NCBI RefSeq assembly: GCF_051201035.1
Contig: NZ_JBPODR010000001.1
Location: 84,243-148,242, forward strand
DNA from: Thermoanaerobacterium thermosulfurigenes
GTDB taxonomy: Bacteria; Bacillota; Thermoanaerobacteria; Thermoanaerobacterales; Thermoanaerobacteraceae
Direction of reading: 5' to 3'
Length of the DNA: 64,000 nt
Of the stretch, positions 44,793 through 53,687 are shown piece after piece. How positions within the stretch are numbered: the stretch's first letter is position 1; every line of letters begins with the position of its first letter. Under the pieces are notes generated by a model. That model had not been told where the DNA came from, did no database searches, and worked only from the letters and a program-made list of their open reading frames with translations. The translations under genes and the position numbers were made by a program.

Positions 44793-44853
44793 AATTTCTG
44801 CCTCCAATTATAAAAGCAGTGTATAGTTTTACTGTTAGAAGTCTACTTACAAA

Positions 44854-47319
44854 CTATTTAACATGACTTTTAATTCTTTTTATCGCAATATTAGGTTTTT
44901 TTCTGAAATCATCTACACTTATATTATCTAATAAAATCGAATTTTTGTAAATACGGTAAGAATCACCAGTGAAAGAAATATTAAGATCCTTAAATGCTAT
45001 TCCTGTTACCATTGTATCGTCGTCTACATCATTTTTATCTATATCAACTTTTATCTTATCTAGCCTTTTAAGCTCAAGATACAATCTATAATCTTCTTTC
45101 GTCTTTATCAAAAGATCTGGAACAATATTGGCATTTTTTAAAAGGAATAGATTCGTATAAAAGCGACGACGCACTCTATATCTTGCCAAATCAATCTTTT
45201 TATCTAATTTTTCCCATTTATCAACCTTAAATCTGACATATAGTTCATCCGAATCCTTTGGTATCTCCTTAATCTCGCTTCTCTTTAATATTTCAAAGCT
45301 CTTTACTTTACCATAATACCTTATGCCTGCATCATCACCAAAGCCCTTTGCTTTTGTCTGAGCAATTGCTATATATTTTATATATTTAATTGAAGATCTA
45401 ATTTCAGAATACGGTATATGGTAAAACTTATATTTGAGATTTACCTCCAACTGTTTATGGCTGCTTAAATTGCCAACTAAAACTTCTTTTTCATTGAATT
45501 CTATCTTCTCAATATACTCATACATCCCATGCTGCAATACTGTACTTTCAAATGCAGTTTCAGGCGAATCAGTAATTACCTCGTCTAGCAGATCTTCCAC
45601 AAGATGTGTCGCATTTGGCAAAAAAGGAAGGCCTCCCACGCCTACTTTCTCGATGCTTTTATAAAATTGATGATTTTTATATTCATCCTCTTTTGAATAA
45701 GGAAAGAGAACAAATGCACCAAAAAAAGCCCTCTCAAAATTGTGATTATCCTTGTTCTCATACACGATTGCATCTCTGTACCTGTGCATTGTATTTATAT
45801 CATCCTCTTCAGGGCCAGGTGTAAAATACTTTTTTAAGTAGTCATTGTCATAGCATATCCTGTACTTTGCATCAAATATATAATTGTATTTGACATTAGA
45901 ACCCTTTTTCTCCAGAGACAAGGCATTATCAGGTTTTTGGGCTACTGTCGCAGTATCACCATACTTATTATTGTAAGCCAAAAAATACCTTTCGCCATTT
46001 CTAGGATTCTGATATTCTACTTTTGCCTTATCTCCCATCTTTATCTTTACAGATAAGCCACTTTTATCAAACTTTATGATGTCCTGCCTTACAAGATTGT
46101 ACTTATGCCTAAGTATCGAATTAAGCTTTATAAAGCACCAGTACTCGTACAGAAGCGCCATATTCTTGGTAGAAATCTTGATAAAGCCCTCTCTCATCAT
46201 GAGACCCTTCAATAACATGATGTAGTATTTGTAAACCTCTCTATACCCTGCTGCCATGTTTAGAACAAGCGACAATGAATTCATTGTGTATATGTCTCCA
46301 ACATCTTTCAAAAACGTAGTAGAGATATGTTTATCAAGCTTTGTAATCATCATATCTATTTTGTCTACTATATCCCTATCCACAATTGCAGTGCCATTGT
46401 CACTCTTGCCTATATACCGCTTTTTAAGCATTCTAAGCCTGTTTATCACAGACTTTATCATGTACTTTATAAGCCTGTTTTCAAATGTATCAAATGTCAC
46501 AGTATTTTTTAAAGACAGCGCTTTTTCAACAGCAATCACGTCACCTGAAGCTTTTACATACTGCTGATGCCTGTTTATCCACTTTATACATTCATTGTCT
46601 ACTCTCTTAACCTTGTAGTTGTTCTCAACAACCCTCTCTTTTGCCAATACGTGATGCGGCATTTTCAATACTATCCCGATTGCACGATCAAGTCTATCAA
46701 ATATAAGATTTATTATGGCAAAAAACTCTGTAAGGGTATTGCCAACAGTGTCATTAAGTCCGGTCAATAAATAAGTCTTTTTATAAAAGTCAAAAATCAA
46801 ATTATAAAGCTCATCATTTATATCCTTTAAAATCGCATTATAATCATTTAGATAATCTATCTTTGAAGGGTAAACTTCTATCTCCACTCTCAGGTACTCT
46901 TTGCCATCAACTTTGATTATCAAATCAGATAAGCCGATGTCATTGGTGAAATTGACAACACCTGTTAAGATTTTTTTCGCATGACCTACAGGACTGACTT
47001 TATTTCTTATATTGATATTATCGTGATAAAACTCAATATTGCACTCTGATATCTTCTCTATTACTATTTCATAATTCTGTTGCTCAAAAAATAAAGGGTC
47101 GATTTCACTAGACAATTGTATGGCCTCTCCCAACTCCTGCGAATAAACTTCTGCCACATATTCATCTCTGCATGATATCTTTACACTTGATTTTACGCCT
47201 TTATTTATATCAAGCTTCATCATATCGGGATCTTTAAGAGACCCCTTTATAGTGAAGTAAAACTTAGGAGTCCATATGTATAGAAGTTCTATATCAGAGC
47301 CAGTAAGATGTGAAACCAT
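44854..47319 (-). CDS. DUF2357 / PD-(D/E)XK nuclease, McrC-like partner
   Basis: An 821-residue protein. Seen: an N-terminal DUF2357-type region, a middle helical region (EYWCFIKLNSILRHKYNL at about 390-410), and a nuclease-like motif YIFDAKYRI near residue 485 with the D-x-K pattern of PD-(D/E)XK enzymes. It is the likely DNA-cutting subunit working with the McrB-like ATPase, whose gene it overlaps. I start at the ATG at 47319; the ATG three codons upstream lies too close to AAGGAG. It is the last gene of the BREX-linked operon. Confidence 0.82.
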   Translation of the reverse strand: MVSHLTGSDIELLYIWTPKFYFTIKGSLKDPDMMKLDINKGVKSSVKISCRDEYVAEVYSQELGEAIQLSSEIDPLFFEQQNYEIVIEKISECNIEFYHDNINIRNKVSPVGHAKKILTGVVNFTNDIGLSDLIIKVDGKEYLRVEIEVYPSKIDYLNDYNAILKDINDELYNLIFDFYKKTYLLTGLNDTVGNTLTEFFAIINLIFDRLDRAIGIVLKMPHHVLAKERVVENNYKVKRVDNECIKWINRHQQYVKASGDVIAVEKALSLKNTVTFDTFENRLIKYMIKSVINRLRMLKKRYIGKSDNGTAIVDRDIVDKIDMMITKLDKHISTTFLKDVGDIYTMNSLSLVLNMAAGYREVYKYYIMLLKGLMMREGFIKISTKNMALLYEYWCFIKLNSILRHKYNLVRQDIIKFDKSGLSVKIKMGDKAKVEYQNPRNGERYFLAYNNKYGDTATVAQKPDNALSLEKKGSNVKYNYIFDAKYRICYDNDYLKKYFTPGPEEDDINTMHRYRDAIVYENKDNHNFERAFFGAFVLFPYSKEDEYKNHQFYKSIEKVGVGGLPFLPNATHLVEDLLDEVITDSPETAFESTVLQHGMYEYIEKIEFNEKEVLVGNLSSHKQLEVNLKYKFYHIPYSEIRSSIKYIKYIAIAQTKAKGFGDDAGIRYYGKVKSFEILKRSEIKEIPKDSDELYVRFKVDKWEKLDKKIDLARYRVRRRFYTNLFLLKNANIVPDLLIKTKEDYRLYLELKRLDKIKVDIDKNDVDDDTMVTGIAFKDLNISFTGDSYRIYKNSILLDNISVDDFRKKPNIAIKRIKSHVK

Positions 47320-49024
47320 CTTCCTCATATCTCCTTGTCATAAACGCTATCTTCTCACATGATTTTCTGTACTTCGCATTGGCTATTTCTTCAAACATCT
47401 TCTCACTTACATCGCTGTCGTAGTCAAACCTATTCTCAAGGTTGCCTGAACATATCTTAAAAAGCTCTATAAGTATTTTCTTTATGCTTATGCTGCTGCC
47501 ATTTATCCTAGGCAATATCTTTTGAAGTATCTCATAGTCCATGGCATCATCGAAATCCATCAAACCATGCATGGAATTGTATATAGTGTAAAAGCATATC
47601 TCATCTCTAACCCTGTATCCAAAGCGGTAATATCCCAATACAACGTTTATGTTTTTCAATATGGATATTGTATCATCTACGATATCATCATATCCAGCAC
47701 AGTCTTTCAGCATAAGAAAATCGCTTCTTAAAAAAGCATTGTTTAATGTCTTTGGCGATACCTCTTCTACGTCTTCAAAGGCATAGTCAAGGTCCACATC
47801 GGACAATTCTATTACATTTGCCCTGTCTAAAACCTTCTTGCTAAATGGAAATGTAGTCTCATCCATATTTACTGTACCTATAAAATACAGATTATCAGGT
47901 ATGTATATATCACCGTATTCGCTAAAAGAATCCTTATCTAAGAGCTCTCTATTTAAAAGTCTGTCTGTGACAATAGTTTTATTAACTTTATTTCGCGATT
48001 CTATGATGGACAAGACATCGCTGAAGTAGTACTCTACTCTTGCAAGGTTCATCTCATCCAAGACAAAGAAATACGGCTTTTGAGGACTTTCCATCGCATC
48101 TTTTACAAAAGTAGTAAGAACTCCAGGATGAAATCTGCCATTTAGATCCTTATACCCCAATAAGTCTGTAGAGTCAGACCAGTCAGGCCTAACAGGCACA
48201 AGCTTAAAGCGGCCATTTTCCGCAGTCGCACCAATGGCTTCAGCAAAAAGCCTTGCCAGCTTGCTTTTGCCTGTCCCTGATATACCTGCCAATATTAAAA
48301 AAGGCTTCGTCTTCAAAGACAGGTAGTAGTTTTCAATCAGATTATCATCATATAAAAATCCACTGCTTCTTATGTAGTTTTTAATGTTTGTAATTTCATC
48401 TTTGATGGTGTTATAAGTATTTTCCATATCTTCCTTTTGTATACTCTCTTCCTTTGAATTTTTAGTAATCCTAATATAATCTATGTAAATATTTATTAAA
48501 TCGTTGAGATCAGACTTTAATACTTCATCGCTGGGTATATTGTCTTTTTCATATAATTTATAAAAAATCATTCCCTTTTCATAGAATTCATTGCCAATCG
48601 ATATATTATCATCGGTTTTCCAGCCTTTTGGATTTAACCTATCCCTTATACTAGTCGCAATAGACATCATTTTTTCAATTGCCTTAGCTTTCCCATATTC
48701 ATCCTTTAATTTGGTACAGCCTTGATTTAATGTGATATATAGCCTTTTCATATCTGATGAAAATAGATAAACAATATATACGCCTTCCATAGTAGTTTTT
48801 GTAACCCTTTTATGCATAATAGCGACCCATGGGATCTCAGCCCAGTTGCCTTGGCCACATGATCCCTTTACTATAAAATCTCCACCTATAAAGCTAAATT
48901 TTTGTATAGCATTTGGAATTTCATTCCGCAAAATTTCGCCCATTCTGTTGCCTTTAAATGGTTGGGAATTCTTTGCGACTATATAATTGTTCATCACTTC
49001 TTCAAAAAGTTGTTTTAGAGACAT
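47294..49024 (-). CDS. McrB-like AAA+ ATPase with N-terminal MrcB (DUF3578) domain
   Basis: A 576-residue protein. Residues about 15-170 match the MrcB/DUF3578 domain (GQGNWAEIPWVAIMHKRVT, then YIVYLFSSDMKRLYITLNQG), thought to recognise modified or foreign DNA. From about 245 on is an AAA+ motor with Walker A LAGISGTGKSKLARLF, FFVLDEMNLARVEYYFSDVL and IGTVNMDETTFPFSKKVLDRA, the McrB-specific signatures. It would move or open DNA with the DUF2357 nuclease. It starts 41 bases after brxL; the ATG at 49024 fits GGAAG better than the GTG upstream. Confidence 0.87.
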   Translation of the reverse strand: MSLKQLFEEVMNNYIVAKNSQPFKGNRMGEILRNEIPNAIQKFSFIGGDFIVKGSCGQGNWAEIPWVAIMHKRVTKTTMEGVYIVYLFSSDMKRLYITLNQGCTKLKDEYGKAKAIEKMMSIATSIRDRLNPKGWKTDDNISIGNEFYEKGMIFYKLYEKDNIPSDEVLKSDLNDLINIYIDYIRITKNSKEESIQKEDMENTYNTIKDEITNIKNYIRSSGFLYDDNLIENYYLSLKTKPFLILAGISGTGKSKLARLFAEAIGATAENGRFKLVPVRPDWSDSTDLLGYKDLNGRFHPGVLTTFVKDAMESPQKPYFFVLDEMNLARVEYYFSDVLSIIESRNKVNKTIVTDRLLNRELLDKDSFSEYGDIYIPDNLYFIGTVNMDETTFPFSKKVLDRANVIELSDVDLDYAFEDVEEVSPKTLNNAFLRSDFLMLKDCAGYDDIVDDTISILKNINVVLGYYRFGYRVRDEICFYTIYNSMHGLMDFDDAMDYEILQKILPRINGSSISIKKILIELFKICSGNLENRFDYDSDVSEKMFEEIANAKYRKSCEKIAFMTRRYEEDGFTSYWL

Positions 49025-49065
49025 ATTTATCACTTCTTCCTACATGCATGTATATTCAATATCAA

Positions 49066-51093
49066 TCATGATACTCCAAGCGCCTTAAATACGGCATCTT
49101 TCGGGTCCTGATAAAATGATATCTGAAACTTTGAAAAAAGCTCTGGAGGGACAGATGATATATCAACAGCAGAAGACATAGGCAGCAATACTTTTTTTGC
49201 ACCAGCATCAAAGCAGGCTTGTAACACATTAGCCAAATCAGAGACTTTTTTTATCGTCCCACCTATGCTCATAGAGCCAAGAACTACCATTTGCCCTTGT
49301 ATAGGCTTTGAAAGGGATTGTGAACATAACGCTATAAAAGCAGGCAATGCCATATCATCTATTGATCCTATGCCTTGCAAGTCTTGTATGTGCATGTAAA
49401 AATCCATTGTCTTTGTATTTATAACACTGCTTATGCTCTTTGAATTAGCTCTAAAATAGTTAAAAGCTATATTGATGCTTTCCTTTAATTTACTGCTGTA
49501 CGCTCCTGATTTTTCAAGCTTACCAGAACCAGCCATTGATTCAACTTCTATCTTAAATACCCCTAACATTCCAGATTCGCCTTGTCCAACAGTATAGACG
49601 TGTCCCGGTTTGTATGCACCTTCTGGTATAAGTTTGCCTCCACCTATCTCAGGAACAGACACGAAATTTTCCTTTAGCGTATCATTGTCTATATACGAAA
49701 AATGCACATCATAAAACTCCATACCGCCGATTTTTTTCAACTGCTCTTTAACACGCCTTCTTCCTACCAATGCATAACGCAGTATTTCTTCAATGTCGCC
49801 CCTTGTAAACTCACCGTTAGGATATATGAGTTTTACAAGCCCTGAAACTGTTTTTCTTACTGCAATAACATCTCTCTGATTTAAGTTGTTGCCCAGTTTA
49901 AAGTATTTATCCAATGCATCCGAAAAAGACCGCTTTCTCATTTCCCTCATAAACTCCGATACATAGTCCGTGATAAAACCGTATTCATCTGTAAAAAACT
50001 CTGGTCGCATTTTGGGTATCTCCCATCCAGGTATATAATAATGCATCCTGTCAAAGAATGCAGTATCATTTGCCATTGCCTCCGGGAACGGGTCAAAGAG
50101 ATGGGATGTTTTAAGTAAGACATCCACACTCTGATTGATATTCCCCACAAATACCATAGAGGCAGAAGCATTCTTTTCTTCCTTCCCTCTGGCAAAAGAG
50201 CCCGAAGCCATGTAATCCTTCATTATCTGAATTCCATCTTTATCTTTAAATGTAATGCCTGCTACCTCGTCAAAAGCCACACAATCCCAAAGTCCTATAA
50301 GGCCTATTTGTCTTGAAGCCATGTTGTAAAATAGGTTTGCTACCGTCGTCTGCCCTCCCGATACCAAGATGCTGTTTGGAGAAATCTCCTTATATACATG
50401 GGATTTGCCCGTACCCCTTGGCCCCAGTTCACAGAGATTGTAATTGTTCTCCACCAGGGGTATCATCCTCGCCAGAAGATGCCACTTCACATTTTTTTCG
50501 AATCTTGTAGGTTCCATCCCAATAGACCTGAGCAGAATATCTATCCATTCATCTTTTGTAAAATATCTTCTGCCACTCATAATCTCCTCCAGGTCCAGAT
50601 TGGGCATCTGGATAGGAGTCAGGTTGCTGATGTTAAAGGGGCTTACACCTTTAGCCTCTTCATCATAATAGTAGTCCATCTTTATGATGCACCATATGCC
50701 GCCACACAGGAGTTTTTCATATTGTTTTACATATGTCGGGGATATGGCCACACCCTTTATGCCCAAATTTGAAAACTCGGCCTCGTATACGTCCTTCTTT
50801 TCATTGAGTTTTACACTAACCTTGTCAATAACAGTATACTTTCCTATTTCCCTTATCTTAGATTTTACCTTCTCTGCTTCATCGGGACGCACATAATTTT
50901 CAGCCAGAATCCTTTTTACTGTTTCAACGCCTTCTCTAATTCCATTTTCATCATCTGTTGCACAATACATGCCCAAAAGGTATTCAAGGACATATATGGG
51001 TACATTTGCTCCTTCTTTTATCTTTTTTGTTAAGTCCTTTCTTACAACCCTGCCAGCAAAATATTTATTTAGTTTTTTGCTTAATTCATCCAT
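49066..51093 (-). CDS. brxL: BREX protein BrxL (Lon-like AAA+ protein)
   Basis: A 675-residue BrxL of usual length. Seen: an N-terminal DNA-binding-type region, AAA+ Walker A LGPRGTGKSHVYKEIS near residue 225, Walker B region WDCVAFDEVAGI near 273, and a C-terminal Lon-protease-like domain (VLGSMSIGGTIKKVSDLANV, then KKVLLPMSS) with a possible Ser-Lys pair. BrxL is a DNA-binding motor required for type 1 BREX defence. It lies 14 bases after pglZ. Confidence 0.95.
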   Translation of the reverse strand: MDELSKKLNKYFAGRVVRKDLTKKIKEGANVPIYVLEYLLGMYCATDDENGIREGVETVKRILAENYVRPDEAEKVKSKIREIGKYTVIDKVSVKLNEKKDVYEAEFSNLGIKGVAISPTYVKQYEKLLCGGIWCIIKMDYYYDEEAKGVSPFNISNLTPIQMPNLDLEEIMSGRRYFTKDEWIDILLRSIGMEPTRFEKNVKWHLLARMIPLVENNYNLCELGPRGTGKSHVYKEISPNSILVSGGQTTVANLFYNMASRQIGLIGLWDCVAFDEVAGITFKDKDGIQIMKDYMASGSFARGKEEKNASASMVFVGNINQSVDVLLKTSHLFDPFPEAMANDTAFFDRMHYYIPGWEIPKMRPEFFTDEYGFITDYVSEFMREMRKRSFSDALDKYFKLGNNLNQRDVIAVRKTVSGLVKLIYPNGEFTRGDIEEILRYALVGRRRVKEQLKKIGGMEFYDVHFSYIDNDTLKENFVSVPEIGGGKLIPEGAYKPGHVYTVGQGESGMLGVFKIEVESMAGSGKLEKSGAYSSKLKESINIAFNYFRANSKSISSVINTKTMDFYMHIQDLQGIGSIDDMALPAFIALCSQSLSKPIQGQMVVLGSMSIGGTIKKVSDLANVLQACFDAGAKKVLLPMSSAVDISSVPPELFSKFQISFYQDPKDAVFKALGVS

Positions 51094-51107
51094 ATACTCT
51101 CCTCACC

Positions 51108-53669
51108 TTAAAACCCAAAGTCATCATTGAATATTGCTATATCAATAATAAACGGTATCTTATCATATATCTTTTCTACCGTTTCCTCTTCATCTTCCAT
51201 AATAAGATAATATTTCTTGGTTTTATCATACTTTCTGTTCTTTAATACAAACTTCTCCCTGAAACTTCTGTCCTCATAAGTTTCAGACTTGCTATCGGCA
51301 ATAATTATATTTTCATTGGATATGCGGTTACCATCCTCATCTACAAAGTACACTTTGAGCCTCAATGGTATACGCTTATCCTCTATCTTCTCCGTCTGGA
51401 AGAATTCCAAATACGATATAGTGTTGGTTATTTTCCTCGTAATGCTTGTGAGTTTTACATCAACTTTCTTCACTTCATTTTTACTGCTCTTGCTCCTGTC
51501 ATTCTTAAATATGACTACAGGAATAATAATCTCCTGCAAGGATGTACCACCATGTACATAGTTGGCTCCAGCACCCTGCACTTTAAACCTGTTTACTCCT
51601 CTTGGAGTTATAAAGTTAAGGTTGGTATCGGGTCCAAGTAAGTACTCCATGCTAAAGGTTAAGGTTCCTTCCAGCTCCAAAGGCTTTGTACTCAATACAA
51701 ACCGTCTATTTTCATAGGCATCTTCGATAGAACCTTTTGCCACCTTATCACTTTCTATAAGATCTCCACGTTTATATATAAATCCGTGGTCGGCTGTAAT
51801 AATGATATTGGTTGCCGTAACATTATTTACAAGATTATTTATCAGCACCTTTAATTCTTCAAAGGCTTCTTCTACCGCATCAAAAACTTCCCTTTCGGTC
51901 TGAGCATGGTCACCTCTGGCATCGATGGTGTTGTGGTAAATATAGATTAAATCTTTTCCTCCGAAGGTTTTGCGGAAGTCATCCCGCTTCATCTCAATTA
52001 CATCCTCATACTGTATTGCTATGGATTCCTGACTGTAATTATTTAGAATTTTGTTTCTGTTATCCGTTCCCTCTGAAGATATACCGTCCACATATACCTT
52101 ATAATCCTCATCTATTGTAATAGCCTTATGGGGTAAAAGGGCTGCCATGCCAATGTTAGTACTGGATGGTATACTGCCCTGCATGAATACAATATCACAA
52201 GACCCTTTCCTTTCTTTATTGAGCATATCGCAAAACTCCCTGGCAGCCTCATAACGGAGCGCATCTGAAATAACAACAAATACTCTTTCACCACGGCTTT
52301 CAAATGGTTTTATGTAGGTACTATAAAAATCTTTCTGCATAACCATGCCAGGAATTTTCCAGTTCCCATTTAAAGTTTCTAGGCTATCAGACCACTTGAT
52401 GGAAAGTATGTTCAGGTATCCGTTGACATAGGTATTCTCAACCTTCTCCTTTAATTCCACCAGCAGTTCCTTGTTTTGTATCCTATCGAAAGAAGCATAG
52501 AATTTTCTGTAGGCAGTATCCAGTCTATAATACTGCTTCGTATATTTTTCAATGAACTCTAAAGGGGTATACTGCCTTATGTCTTGACTTACATCTTTCC
52601 AGCAATCAAACAATTCGATAGCCCAGTAAATACACTCATACTCAGATTTAAACAAATTGTACCAGTGCTTTGTCCTCCTGGCCTGAATAATATCTCTGTA
52701 CCTTTCAAATTCTCCTATACTGATAAGCAGTTGCTCTTTAATTTTCTTTATGATTGCTTCGTCAAAGGCTTTGAAAGTATCACAGTTGATATAGTCCTCC
52801 ACTTCCCAGTTATCGATATATTCACGTACTTTCAGTTTCTCTTCCATACTGTTTGCCAACCTGTCATAGAAAGCAGAGTAAAGAGAGTGGTTCATGAAGT
52901 TGCTCAAAAATACCACACAGTCAGCCTTTCTTGAAGAAACATATTTTCTCCATGTTTCAGGTATTTCACCATTAAGGGAATATGCAACATTTGTAACCAG
53001 CATGAATACGGCCAGTCTTTCGAGAGTAGGTTCCTTATCAATATACCCGTAGTACTTATCAACAAGTTTCCAGAATACACTAATATCTCCGAACTTTTCG
53101 ATAGCCTCGAGGTACTTGTTGTTTTTTAAATCTTCTTCCATCAAAAGTACTCTTAAGCATTCATCAAAATCTGGATAAGGCAGTCTGCACAATGCTGACA
53201 GAACAGTTACATCCACTGTTTCCTCTGTATACCTTTCTATTTCATATCCTTTAAAAATCTTGTATCTGTCCTTGTTGTTAAAGAATTTTATATACTTCCT
53301 AAACACGCTCTTTAAACTATCATCTGAAATATTCAAGTCTCTCATGATGACAGCAGCCTTGTCGGTAGAAAATTCCATACTATATTTTAATACATCCAAT
53401 AAGTAGTTCTCTTTTGGGGACGGTTTCTCAAAGGGAGCATAGAGAAGGTAGTTGGAATTTGTATCCACCTTCTCCAATTGATACTTAACATAAAAATAAT
53501 TGTTTTTACTTAATTTAATTATATTTGCATTTTCAAGATTTAGTTCATCTATATCTTCCTTGAATTCCCCATCATCGTCATACCAGAAAACGATATGGCG
53601 TTTCTTGCCTTCGCTTAATTCCTTACTAAACGTATCTTCAAGAAGCGTTTTTATCTGAGCTAAATCCAT
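51108..53669 (-). CDS. pglZ: BREX-1 alkaline phosphatase-like protein PglZ
   Basis: An 853-residue PglZ, type A. Seen: the PglZ core VFVVISDALRYEAAREFCDM near residue 460 and ITADHGFIYKRGDL near residue 625, which carry metal-ligand Asp/His residues of the alkaline phosphatase fold. It is the marker protein of all BREX systems; it contacts PglX and nucleotides, and its exact reaction is debated. It follows pglX by 18 bases. Confidence 0.95.
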   Translation of the reverse strand: MDLAQIKTLLEDTFSKELSEGKKRHIVFWYDDDGEFKEDIDELNLENANIIKLSKNNYFYVKYQLEKVDTNSNYLLYAPFEKPSPKENYLLDVLKYSMEFSTDKAAVIMRDLNISDDSLKSVFRKYIKFFNNKDRYKIFKGYEIERYTEETVDVTVLSALCRLPYPDFDECLRVLLMEEDLKNNKYLEAIEKFGDISVFWKLVDKYYGYIDKEPTLERLAVFMLVTNVAYSLNGEIPETWRKYVSSRKADCVVFLSNFMNHSLYSAFYDRLANSMEEKLKVREYIDNWEVEDYINCDTFKAFDEAIIKKIKEQLLISIGEFERYRDIIQARRTKHWYNLFKSEYECIYWAIELFDCWKDVSQDIRQYTPLEFIEKYTKQYYRLDTAYRKFYASFDRIQNKELLVELKEKVENTYVNGYLNILSIKWSDSLETLNGNWKIPGMVMQKDFYSTYIKPFESRGERVFVVISDALRYEAAREFCDMLNKERKGSCDIVFMQGSIPSSTNIGMAALLPHKAITIDEDYKVYVDGISSEGTDNRNKILNNYSQESIAIQYEDVIEMKRDDFRKTFGGKDLIYIYHNTIDARGDHAQTEREVFDAVEEAFEELKVLINNLVNNVTATNIIITADHGFIYKRGDLIESDKVAKGSIEDAYENRRFVLSTKPLELEGTLTFSMEYLLGPDTNLNFITPRGVNRFKVQGAGANYVHGGTSLQEIIIPVVIFKNDRSKSSKNEVKKVDVKLTSITRKITNTISYLEFFQTEKIEDKRIPLRLKVYFVDEDGNRISNENIIIADSKSETYEDRSFREKFVLKNRKYDKTKKYYLIMEDEEETVEKIYDKIPFIIDIAIFNDDFGF

Positions 53670-53687
53670 AATATCCCACTCTTTTCT

